NCBI RefSeq assembly: GCF_016429015.1
Contig: NZ_JAELTU010000006.1
Span: 1-64,000 of the forward strand
Reading direction: 5' to 3'
DNA from: Rhizobium sp. ASV20
GTDB lineage: Bacteria; Pseudomonadota; Alphaproteobacteria; Rhizobiales; Rhizobiaceae
DNA length: 64,000 nucleotides
The position numbers and the translations under genes were made by a program. The notes under the pieces were generated by a model. The model did not search any database, was not told where the DNA came from, and saw nothing but the letters and a program-made list of their open reading frames with translations. Each line of letters opens with the position of its first letter. Position 1 is the stretch's first letter. This document shows, piece by piece, positions 56,992 to 64,000 of the stretch.

Positions 56992-57984
56992 TCAAAGCAA
57001 CGTGGTGCATTGAACTTCGACGTCGAGAAGCTTCTTCAACTCCTCGTCGAGCGCCATTACGGTCAGCGTCGCGCCGACCATTTCGAGCGACGTGAAATAA
57101 TTGCCGACATAGGTCTTGTGGATCTTCAGGCCCCGCTCGGAGATTTTCGTCTCGATCGTGTCGTTCAGGATGTAAAGCTCGTTGACCGGCGTTGCGCCGA
57201 GACCGGAGACGAGTACGGCGACTTCGGTGCCGGCAGGCAGATTGTGATCGTCAAGAACGATCTGGCACATTGCGTCTGCGACCTCGGCTGCCGTTTTCAA
57301 CGGCTCGACGCGAACGCCCGGCTCGCCGTGATGGCCGATGCCGACTTCCATCGTGCCGGGCTCAATCTGGAAGTTCGGATGACCGACGGCGGGCAGGGTG
57401 CAGGGACCAAGGCCGATGCCGACAGAGCGGCAGCTGTCGATCGCCTTCTGCGCGGTGACGCGGACTTCTTCGAGACTGGCCCCGGTTGCAGCCTTGGCGC
57501 CGCCAACCTTCCACATGAAGATCTCACCGGCGACACCACGGCGCTTTTCGCGCTCTTCCGGCGGTGCGGAACACACATCATCGTTGGCGACCACGGTGGC
57601 AACCTCGATGCCATCCTTTGCCGCAAGCTTAATGGCCATCTTCACATTCATGTTGTCGCCGGCATAATTGCCATAGAGGCAAATCACGCCGCGGCCGCCA
57701 TTGGCTTCGCGAATGGCGTCGTGAAAGCTCTTGGCCGTCGGAGAGGAGAAAAGCTCGCCGACTGCGACCGCATCCAGCATGTTCTTGCCGGCATAGCCGA
57801 TGAAGGCCGGCTCATGGCCCGAACCGCCGCCGGTGATCACACCGACCTTTCCGGCATGCGGTGCATCCTTGGCGACGACGACGCGCGGATTGTCAGCCAG
57901 ACGGACGATGTCCGAATGCGCCTTGATGAAGCCTTTTACAGTATCTTCAACGACTTCATCCGGATTGTTGATGAACCGCTGCAT
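56992..57984 (-). CDS. dhaK: DhaK-type kinase subunit (ketose-binding)
   Basis: 330 residues, complete DhaK: MQRFINNPDEVVEDTVKGFI, VITGGGSGHEPAFIGYAGKN, MLDAVAVGELFSSPTAKSF, VICLYGNYAGDNMNVKMAIK and EVGIGHHGEPGVRVEPL, the latter holding the His that forms a covalent adduct with the ketose. Family members phosphorylate dihydroxyacetone; close relatives phosphorylate D- or L-erythrulose (DerK, LerK of Mycobacterium). With an SDR dehydrogenase and a polyol-type importer in the operon, a ketotetrose or triose is the likely substrate. Confidence 0.9.
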   Translation of the reverse strand: MQRFINNPDEVVEDTVKGFIKAHSDIVRLADNPRVVVAKDAPHAGKVGVITGGGSGHEPAFIGYAGKNMLDAVAVGELFSSPTAKSFHDAIREANGGRGVICLYGNYAGDNMNVKMAIKLAAKDGIEVATVVANDDVCSAPPEEREKRRGVAGEIFMWKVGGAKAATGASLEEVRVTAQKAIDSCRSVGIGLGPCTLPAVGHPNFQIEPGTMEVGIGHHGEPGVRVEPLKTAAEVADAMCQIVLDDHNLPAGTEVAVLVSGLGATPVNELYILNDTIETKISERGLKIHKTYVGNYFTSLEMVGATLTVMALDEELKKLLDVEVQCTTLL

Positions 57985-58017
57985 GGTACCTCCTGTAGAA
58001 TTGTCGCGCGCTTGCGC

Positions 58018-58800
58018 TCAAAGAATTGTGTAGCCGCCGTCGATCAGAAGATCGGCGCCATTGATCATGTCCGCACCGGACGAGGAGAGGAAAACAGCAG
58101 CGGCTGCGATCTCCTGCGGGAAAGCGAAGCGACCGTTCGGAATGCGCTTCTTGGCTGCCTCACCCTTTTCGCCGGCCCAGGCTTTCTTGCCGAGTTCGGT
58201 CAGCACGATCGTTGGCGAGATGGTATTGACGCAGATGCCATGCTTGCCCCATTCGGCGGCAAACGTCTTGGACATGCCGATAACGCCGAATTTGGAAGCG
58301 CAATAGGCAACATGATCTTCGATGGCGACGGTGCCTGCCTGCGAAGCGAGGTTGACGATCTTACCGCCCTTGCCGGCCGCGATCATGGCGCGACCAACGG
58401 CCTGCGTAACCAGGAATGTGCCCTTGAGATTGATGTTGATCGTCTTGTCCCAATGATCAAGAGACAGATCCTCGGCGGGTGCCAGGAAGACGACGCCGGC
58501 GCTGTTGACGGCAATGTCGATGCCGCCAAAATGCGCGACGACGTCACCGACGGCCTTGTTGACCGACGTGGGATCGGAGACATCGCAAACAAAGGGTGCG
58601 GCTCCGCCGCCGATCTCGGCAGCCTTTGCCTTCGCCATGTCGACATTGATATCGAGGACGGCAACCTTGGCGCCCTTGGACGCGAACGCCGTTGCAACGG
58701 CTGCGCCGATGCCTGAGCCGCCGCCCGTCACGAGGGCGATCTTGCCCGACAGCGGGAAGTTCAAATCAATGTCTGGAGATGTCTCGGTCATCTTTTTCAA
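58018..58800 (-). CDS. Short-chain dehydrogenase (polyol/ketose type)
   Basis: 260 residues (257 if Met4 is the start). Classical SDR: TGGGSGIGAAVATAFASKGA (cofactor loop), VLDINVD with the acidic residue favouring NAD, NSAGVVFLAPAEDLSLDHWD, active-site Ser in IVNLASQAGTVA, and YCASK as the YxxxK motif. The likely role is oxidation of an imported sugar alcohol to a ketose that DhaK/DhaL then phosphorylates. It lies 33 bases before dhaK and 51 bases after the binding-protein gene, a gap that contains a stem-loop. Confidence 0.87.
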   Translation of the reverse strand: MKKMTETSPDIDLNFPLSGKIALVTGGGSGIGAAVATAFASKGAKVAVLDINVDMAKAKAAEIGGGAAPFVCDVSDPTSVNKAVGDVVAHFGGIDIAVNSAGVVFLAPAEDLSLDHWDKTININLKGTFLVTQAVGRAMIAAGKGGKIVNLASQAGTVAIEDHVAYCASKFGVIGMSKTFAAEWGKHGICVNTISPTIVLTELGKKAWAGEKGEAAKKRIPNGRFAFPQEIAAAAVFLSSSGADMINGADLLIDGGYTIL

Positions 58801-58818
58801 GCCTCTGACTTTGGGGGA

Positions 58819-58841
58819 GCGGGGCGAGATGTTCGCCCCGC
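58819..58841 (-). terminator. Stem-loop after the second binding-protein gene
   Basis: GCGGGGCGA and TCGCCCCGC pair perfectly with a 5-base loop, 11 bases past the stop of the binding-protein gene. As in the first importer operon (24518), the hairpin sits right after the binding-protein gene and before the catabolic genes, probably to raise binding-protein mRNA stability relative to the downstream genes. Confidence 0.6.
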
Positions 58842-58851
58842 CGCAATGATC

Positions 58852-59841
58852 TTACTTGCGGGTCTCGAGCAGCTTGTCGACGTTCTCGGTCGTAACAGGG
58901 GTCCACGGAACATTGTAGTTCTTGTCCTTGCCGTCGTTGAACGGCATGGCCGGATACTGTTCCCAGATCTTCGATTCCGGCTTGTAGTTGCCCTTCTTGG
59001 CGGCAAAGATCGCGAGATCGAGGGCTCCCTGGGCCTGTGCGCTGGCGTCCTGCAGGATGGAGGTCATCGTACCTTCCTTGACTGCGTGGAGCGCATCGGT
59101 GATGCCATCGATGCCGGCAATCGCGAAGTCCTTGACGTTGAGCTTGGCTGCCTTGATCGCTTCGATCGCGCCGAGCGCCATCTCGTCATTCTGGCCGATA
59201 ACGCCGTTGATCTGGCCGGGATGCGAGGTCAGCCAGTTTTCCATCAGCGTCTGGGCTTCCGCACGCGACCAGTTGGCGGTCTGGTCTTCAAGGACCTTTA
59301 CATTCGGGCACTCTGCAAGCGCCTTCTTGTTGCCTTCGAGGCGCGAGATCTGCGCCGACTGGCCGATCGGGCCTTCGAGGATAACGACATTGCCCTTGCA
59401 GCCGATCTTGTCGAGCACGGTCTTGGCTTCCATGTAGCCGGAGATCGTGTCGTCGGAGCCGACATAGGAGGTCAGGAGATCGGAGTTGACGCGTGTGTTC
59501 GAACCGACGACGGGGATGCCGGCGTCGTGCGCGGCCTGAACGGCGGTCGCTGCGGCTTCAATGTCGATCGGCACGAAGATGATCGCGTCGAACTTCTGCG
59601 TGATCATGGTGTTGACCTGTTCCTGCTGAACAAGTGCGTCGTAGCGGCCGTCGAAGATGGTCAGGTCGACGTCACCGTTCTTGACCGCGGGATGTTGCTT
59701 CAGCGCTGCCGACCAGATCTGCATGAACTCGGCGTTCAGGCCGTAGGGTGCGGCGCCGATCTTCAATTTCTTTTCCTGCGCCAGAGCTGGCGACGCCAGA
59801 AGTGCGGTCGCTGCAGCAAGAGCAATAAGCAATTTCTTCAT
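58852..59841 (-). CDS. ABC sugar/polyol importer, periplasmic binding protein
   Basis: 329 residues from the ATG at 59841, preceded by GGAGGAGAAT. Signal peptide KKLLIALAAATALLASPALA. Ribose-binding-protein-like fold: KIGAAPYGLNAEFMQIWSAA, AIIFVPIDIEAAATAVQAAH, GVIGQNDEMALGAIEAIKAA and IAGIDGITDALHAVKEGTMT. Family members bind pentoses, polyols or autoinducer-type ligands. The ligand is unknown, but the SDR and DhaKL downstream point to a small polyol. Confidence 0.87.
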   Translation of the reverse strand: MKKLLIALAAATALLASPALAQEKKLKIGAAPYGLNAEFMQIWSAALKQHPAVKNGDVDLTIFDGRYDALVQQEQVNTMITQKFDAIIFVPIDIEAAATAVQAAHDAGIPVVGSNTRVNSDLLTSYVGSDDTISGYMEAKTVLDKIGCKGNVVILEGPIGQSAQISRLEGNKKALAECPNVKVLEDQTANWSRAEAQTLMENWLTSHPGQINGVIGQNDEMALGAIEAIKAAKLNVKDFAIAGIDGITDALHAVKEGTMTSILQDASAQAQGALDLAIFAAKKGNYKPESKIWEQYPAMPFNDGKDKNYNVPWTPVTTENVDKLLETRK

Positions 59842-59925
59842 TACAATTCTCCTCCGTTGGAAGTTCGGCGGCCGTCGTGACACGCCGTTTGGTTTACGCG
59901 TGCGAACACTGCGAATTCTTCGGGC

Positions 59926-60930
59926 TCAGCCGCCCAGATTTCTCTTTTGGTCGAGCATGACGGCGCCGACGATCAGCGCGCCCTTGAGGACCTGCTGGTA
60001 GTAGGATTGGATCCCCATCAGATCGAGGCCGTTGTTCATGACGCCGATGATCAGCGCACCGATCAGCGTGCCGGTGATGCGGCCGACGCCGCCGGAAAGA
60101 CTTGTTCCGCCAATCACCACGGCCGCGATCGCGTCGAGCTCGTAGGCGATACCGGCCTGCGGCAGGGCGGAACCGGTGCGGGCCGCGAGGATCATGCCTG
60201 CAAGGCCGGAAAGGCCTCCGGAAATGACATAGACGAGGAAGCGCAGCTTGCTGACATTGATGCCCGAGGTGATGGCAGCATGCGGGTTGCCGCCGACGGC
60301 ATAGATGTAGCGGCCGAAGCGGGTGCGGTTGAGGACCCACCACGCGACGATGAACACGATGGCCAGCAGAATGACGGGCATCGGGATGGACAGGACGCTG
60401 CCGGTGCCGATCCAGCGGAAATCGGGAGTGAGAGCCGGAACCGGCTTGCCGCCACCATAGATGAGGGTGAGGCCACGGGCGGCGGACAGCATGCCGAGCG
60501 TCGCGACGAAGGCAGGCACTGCAAAGCGCGAAACGATGAGGCCGACCACGGCGCCGCAGGCGACGCCGACCAACAAGCCGACGGCGAGGGCCACATAAGG
60601 CGGATAAGGCGCGCCGAGGATCCCGGCCGTCGCCGAGGTCGTTGCGAAGCTCGCGCTCACAATGCCTGTAAGTGCGACGACAGAGCCGACGGACAGATCG
60701 ATGCCGCGCGTCAGGATCACGAATGTCATGCCGATCGCCAGCACGCCGTTGATCGAAGTCTGCAGCAACACGTTGGAGATATTGCCGGCCGTCAGGAAGT
60801 ACTGGTTCGAGAAGGAAAGGACGACCGCGAGCAACAGGAAGGCGAGAAAGATCCCGTATTCCTGAATGATCAATCTGCGGCGGTCCGAGCTGAACCAGGA
60901 ATTGGACTGATTATTGTCGGTGGCGGACAT
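59926..60930 (-). CDS. ABC sugar/polyol importer, permease
   Basis: 334 residues with the RbsC-type permease layout, eight to ten membrane segments. Signature blocks LAIGMTFVILTRGIDLSVGS and AAVVIGGTSLSGGVGRITGT correspond to those of EryF, but the sequence differs, so it is a separate system. It lies between the ATPase and binding-protein genes in the operon. Confidence 0.9.
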   Translation of the reverse strand: MSATDNNQSNSWFSSDRRRLIIQEYGIFLAFLLLAVVLSFSNQYFLTAGNISNVLLQTSINGVLAIGMTFVILTRGIDLSVGSVVALTGIVSASFATTSATAGILGAPYPPYVALAVGLLVGVACGAVVGLIVSRFAVPAFVATLGMLSAARGLTLIYGGGKPVPALTPDFRWIGTGSVLSIPMPVILLAIVFIVAWWVLNRTRFGRYIYAVGGNPHAAITSGINVSKLRFLVYVISGGLSGLAGMILAARTGSALPQAGIAYELDAIAAVVIGGTSLSGGVGRITGTLIGALIIGVMNNGLDLMGIQSYYQQVLKGALIVGAVMLDQKRNLGG

Positions 60931-60985
60931 TGCAAATACCTCTTGTTGCCGGGCGCTTCATTCTGGGCTTGGTGATCTGTCGTCG

Positions 60986-62464
60986 TCAGGTCGACAAATG
61001 CACAAGCGATTGCGCGTCGGCCTCCTCCCTCTTGAGAATTCCGGCAGAGCGGCCCTGCCGCATCACCAGGATGCGGTCGGACATGCCGAGAACCTCGTCT
61101 ATTTCGGATGAGATCATGATGACGGTGCCGCCTTCGGCGGCGAACTCGCAGATGATGCGATAGATTTCGCGCTTGGCGCCGACATCGACGCCGCGCGTCG
61201 GTTCGTCGAGCAGCAGCACTTTCGGTTTGCGCAGGAACCACTTGCCAAGCACGACTTTCTGCTGATTGCCGCCGGAAAGGCCGGAAACCGGCATGCTGTC
61301 GCGCGCCGCCTTGATACCGAAGCGCTGGATCATGTCCTGGCTGGCGCTGGCTTCGGCACGGCGATCCATCGAGAAATGCGGGCTCATTTCGGGCAGGCTT
61401 GCCAGGCAGATATTGTTGCGCACGCTGTCGATCAGGTTGAGGCCGGTGAGTTTGCGGTCTTCCGTCACAAAGGCGATGCCATGCTGCATGGCTTCGGCGG
61501 GCTTGCGAACGACGATGGGGTCGCCGGCAAGCTTGATCTGGCCGCTGCTGACTGCATCGACGCCGAAGATGCAGTTGAAGATTTCGGTTCGGCCCGATCC
61601 CATCAGGCCGTAGATGCCGAAGATCTCGCCCTGATGTGCGGTAAAGGAGATGTCGTTGACCTTGCCGGCTGCCGAGAGGCCGGCGACTTCCAGGCCCGGC
61701 GTTGCCGTCGGCACATTCGTCTTGATGTATTCCTCACCGAGCTCGCGGCCGACGATCATACGGATGAGGCCCGGCCGATCGATATCGGCAAGAGCGCCGC
61801 TACCGACGTAGGAACCATCGCGGAAGGCCGTATAGGAATCGGCGATCTGGAAGATTTCCGACAGGCGATGCGAGACGTAGACGACGCCTTTGCCTTCCGC
61901 CTTCAGTCGCTCGATGGTCGCAAACAGCTGTTGCGCTTCCTTTTCACCGATTGCCGAGGTTGGCTCGTCCATGAAAATCACTTCGGCATCGTGGCTGAGC
62001 GCCTTGGCGATTTCGACCAGCTGAACCTGGGCAACCGAAAGGTTCATCATGAATTGGGTGGCACGAATGTTGAATTGCAGCCGATCGAGCAGCGCCTGCG
62101 CGTTCCGGTTCATCGTCTTGAAGTCGATGCCGCCAAAGCGGGCAGACGGCTCGCGCCCGAGATAGATGTTCTCCGCGACGGTCATATGCGGAATGGGGCT
62201 TAATTCCTGCTCGATAATGGCAATGCCGGCGCCAAGCGCCTCGGCGGGGCTTGCATATTCCACTTCCTTGCCGCGGCGCCGAATGGAACCGGCATCGCGC
62301 TTGTGAATGCCCATGAGGATCTTGAGGAACGTCGATTTACCCGCGCCATTGCCGCCGCACAGGGCATGGACCGAGCCGGGGCGAAGCTGAAAGCGGCCAT
62401 CGCGCAATGCGGCAACGCCGCCAAAGGACTTCTTCAGCCCCTCTACTTCAAGCAGGAATTCCAC
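60986..62464 (-). CDS. ABC sugar/polyol importer, ATPase with two nucleotide-binding domains
   Basis: 492 residues from the GTG at 62464, which has GGAGGGG just upstream; the longer open frame to 62824 runs through the operator region and is not used. Walker A GGNGAGKSTFLKIL, altered signature LSVAQVQLVEIAKAL, Walker B VIFMDEPTSA in the first domain. Degenerate Walker A GLMGSGRTEIFNCI, LSGGNQQKVVLGKWF and LLLDEPTRGVD in the second. It is the promoter-proximal gene of the second importer operon. The unusual GTG start is supported by the ribosome-binding site. Confidence 0.9.
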   Translation of the reverse strand: MEFLLEVEGLKKSFGGVAALRDGRFQLRPGSVHALCGGNGAGKSTFLKILMGIHKRDAGSIRRRGKEVEYASPAEALGAGIAIIEQELSPIPHMTVAENIYLGREPSARFGGIDFKTMNRNAQALLDRLQFNIRATQFMMNLSVAQVQLVEIAKALSHDAEVIFMDEPTSAIGEKEAQQLFATIERLKAEGKGVVYVSHRLSEIFQIADSYTAFRDGSYVGSGALADIDRPGLIRMIVGRELGEEYIKTNVPTATPGLEVAGLSAAGKVNDISFTAHQGEIFGIYGLMGSGRTEIFNCIFGVDAVSSGQIKLAGDPIVVRKPAEAMQHGIAFVTEDRKLTGLNLIDSVRNNICLASLPEMSPHFSMDRRAEASASQDMIQRFGIKAARDSMPVSGLSGGNQQKVVLGKWFLRKPKVLLLDEPTRGVDVGAKREIYRIICEFAAEGGTVIMISSEIDEVLGMSDRILVMRQGRSAGILKREEADAQSLVHLST

Positions 62465-62530
62465 GTTCCCCTCCGCACTCTGGATGCCGGGGCAAGCTCG
62501 GATCAAACTGTCGATCCTTGCTCGGCGCCG

Positions 62531-62571
62531 ATATTGACAATATTCGAAGCCATTTCGACAAATGTCAATAT
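62531..62571. promoter_or_regulatory. Palindromic operator with face-to-face TTGACA boxes upstream of the second importer
   Basis: ATATTGACA (62531-62539) and TGTCAATAT (62563-62571) are perfect 9-base inverted arms separated by 23 bases. On the minus strand TTGACA is followed 17 bases later by GAATAT, a fair sigma-70 promoter for the ATPase gene. The palindrome is therefore placed to block that promoter. Candidates for the binding protein are the SorC-DhaK fusion and the GntR protein at 63575. Confidence 0.6.
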
Positions 62572-62866
62572 GGTGATTTCGGAATCGCCAGATCGCGGCG
62601 TCGGGCGCTGGGGGCAATGACAAGGAAATTCTCGGAGAACTGATATAAATGGCTGGAAAAATTACGCATTTTTGAAATGTCTCTCGCCCCTCGCATTGTG
62701 GGAGAAAGGTGATCAACGGGCATCGCATAGAGGGACGGCATCGTATTTCGCTCACACGCATCACATCGAGTGCACCGAAAAATTGGTTGTGGGCGTGCAA
62801 GGTTTGCGTAATTCTGGCGTGCAACGCAGATCCGGTTGATGTCGATGACAGCGCAACGAGGCAGAG

Positions 62867-63451
62867 ATGAAGCCAACCAAAATCACCATCCTGTCGTGCA
62901 GTCTGGACCCGGAAAGTCGCAGTCAGCGGATTGCACGCGAGGCGGAGAGGCTTTTGCAGGAGAGGCGATGCGAGGTCGAATTTATCGACCTGCGCGAGAT
63001 CGAGCTGCCGGCGTTCGATAATTCAACCTGCTACAGACATCCCGCATACGAAAGACTGTATCGCGCAATTCGCGATGCTGACGGTGTGTTGCTCGCGGTT
63101 CCAATTTACAATTGGGCGGTCGGTAGCGCCGCCAAAAATCTCATCGAGCTGACTGGAGCGGCTGGGGCAGGCGGGCGAAAGTCGGCCTGGTTCGATCAAG
63201 TCGTCACCTTCGTGTGCTCCGGGGGCCTTCCACACAGCTACATGGCGTATGGCAGTCTAGCGATGTCGCTGATGCTCGACTTCAAATGCGTAATCAATCC
63301 CTACGTCGTCTATGCGACGGATCGAGATTGGCATGATGACGCAATCCTATCCGATGATCTCGCGGCAAGGCTGAGAAAAGCCGTCGATGTGAAGCTGGAG
63401 CTTTCATCCAGATTGAGTTCCAGAACATATGCGTCCGATTGGGAAATCTAA
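62867..63451 (+). CDS. NADPH-dependent FMN reductase family protein
   Basis: 194 residues, flavodoxin-like fold. ITILSCSLDPESRSQRIARE is the FMN-phosphate loop (S-x-x-x-x-S-x-S/R). ADGVLLAVPIYNWAVGSAAK matches the P-x-Y-N flavin-binding motif, and AWFDQVVTFVCSGGLPHSYM fits the isoalloxazine side. Members reduce FMN, quinones or small electrophiles. It is divergent from the importer operon and followed by a GntR gene 124 bases on. Its link to polyol use is not evident. Confidence 0.82.
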   Translation: MKPTKITILSCSLDPESRSQRIAREAERLLQERRCEVEFIDLREIELPAFDNSTCYRHPAYERLYRAIRDADGVLLAVPIYNWAVGSAAKNLIELTGAAGAGGRKSAWFDQVVTFVCSGGLPHSYMAYGSLAMSLMLDFKCVINPYVVYATDRDWHDDAILSDDLAARLRKAVDVKLELSSRLSSRTYASDWEI

Positions 63452-63574
63452 TCACGATATCCGTTCGGATTGCATTCGGCATGCGGCACGCTTAAACTAA
63501 GTCATAATATGAATTTTCGGTGAATGCGAAGGGCCGTGGAACTTCGAACGCAGCGGCAGAATTGAGAATTGTGA

Positions 63575-64000
63575 ATGACCATAAATGGCCGGGTGCGGCA
63601 AAGGCTGGCGCAAAGGGTGATCGATCAACTGCGTATGCAGATCGAAACGGGCAAGCTCCGCCCAGGTGACCAGCTGCCGACGGAACCGCAGCTTGAAGCT
63701 TCCTTCGATGTCAGCAGGACTGTCGTGCGCGAAGCGATTGCCGATCTACGTGCAGCCGGGCTGGTCACGCCAGTTCAGGGCAAGGGTGTATTCGTGTCCG
63801 ATGCGGCGGCACGATCTGGCCTGCTGCTGACGCCGGTCGAGATCAGAAGCATCCCGGAGACGCTGGAATTGCTCGAGTTTCGCATGGCGGCCGAAGGAGA
63901 GGCTGCTGCCATTGCCGCCTATCGCCGGACCGCCGAGCAAGAGGCAGCAATTGCTGCCGCCAATCGCAAGATGGCGGCGCTCATCGAGCAAGGCCTTTCG
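63575..64000 (+). CDS. GntR-family regulator, FCD subgroup (partial, runs off the window)
   Basis: The first 142 residues are seen. The GntR winged helix is clear: RVRQRLAQRVIDQLRMQIET then GKLRPGDQLPTEPQLEASFD and VSRTVVREAIADLRAAGLVT (residues 6-65). The FCD effector domain begins at ETLELLEFRMAAEGEAAAIA with the first metal/ligand residues. The gene is cut by the right edge. FCD regulators usually respond to organic or sugar acids. It may control the neighbouring operon or genes beyond the window. Confidence 0.88.
   Translation, partial: MTINGRVRQRLAQRVIDQLRMQIETGKLRPGDQLPTEPQLEASFDVSRTVVREAIADLRAAGLVTPVQGKGVFVSDAAARSGLLLTPVEIRSIPETLELLEFRMAAEGEAAAIAAYRRTAEQEAAIAAANRKMAALIEQGLS

Noticed and set aside
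56863..58716. A 617-codon open frame on the plus strand
   Set aside because: It lies antisense to dhaK, dhaL and the SDR gene, which have clear domains; it shows no family and is a by-product of high GC content.
62465..62824. Longer start for the second ABC ATPase
   Set aside because: The extension crosses the palindromic promoter region; the GTG at 62464 has a good ribosome-binding site and precedes the first conserved strand.

Overview
The window reads as a stretch of an alphaproteobacterial genome of the Rhizobium type, chromosome or large replicon. The basis is the high-GC coding style, several families largely confined to Rhizobiales (DUF1402, two DUF982 proteins, a BTLCP-type transglutaminase-like protein, a GT29-fold 'urease operon accessory' protein), a complete eryABCD / eryR-tpiB-rpiB erythritol locus of rhizobial/Brucella architecture, and an IS66 element of rhizobial type. 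The species cannot be fixed from the sequence alone.

Region 1 (1-14.4 kb) is a surface-polysaccharide island. It opens with the last codons of a probable cytochrome P450 and an LpxL-like acyltransferase. A complete dTDP-L-rhamnose set follows (rfbB-rfbD-rfbA-rfbC), then a SAM methyltransferase, a decayed IS3-family element, a Wzm/KpsM-type export permease without a visible ATPase partner, a KpsC/GT99-like glycosyltransferase, and a 1203-residue protein made of seven 36-residue repeats plus WbsX and rhamnan-synthesis (RgpF) domains. Its non-coding parts are visibly AT-rich. An IS66 element (14383-17236) with a frameshifted tnpC and a decayed passenger gene closes the island.

Region 2 (17.2-38.0 kb) is polyol and sugar-acid catabolism. 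A zinc alcohol dehydrogenase and a mannitol-dehydrogenase-family reductase lie behind a striking 42-bp palindrome. A minus-strand operon (DUF2291 protein, ABC ATPase, permease, binding protein, DeoR regulator, FGGY kinase, GlpD-like dehydrogenase) is divergent from the plus-strand eryA-eryB-eryC-eryD genes. These are followed by a DeoR regulator, a TIM-like isomerase and an RpiB-like isomerase. Together these genes import a tetritol such as erythritol, phosphorylate and oxidise it, and isomerise the tetrulose phosphate to D-erythrose 4-phosphate. A glycerophosphodiester phosphodiesterase gene ends the block.

Region 3 (38.5-53.2 kb) is a mixed accessory segment. It holds a GT29-like protein, small exported proteins, a GH3 beta-glucosidase with an inserted PA14-like domain, a membrane MHYT-GGDEF-EAL protein, an orphan TadG-like protein, two DUF982 proteins, a LysR/aldo-keto reductase divergent pair and an ArsR regulator.

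Region 4 (53.4-64.0 kb) is a second sugar-uptake operon on the minus strand: ABC ATPase, permease, binding protein, SDR dehydrogenase, DhaK, DhaL, then a protein fusing a SorC-type DNA-binding regulator to a full DhaK kinase domain, then a second DhaL. No DhaM is present. A flavodoxin-like NADPH:FMN reductase and the start of a GntR/FCD regulator lie upstream. I infer that this operon handles a small polyol or ketose (threitol, erythrulose or dihydroxyacetone class). Its products could be drawn into the isomerases of region 2, which would make the window a four-carbon sugar-alcohol super-locus with an unusual regulator-kinase at its centre.
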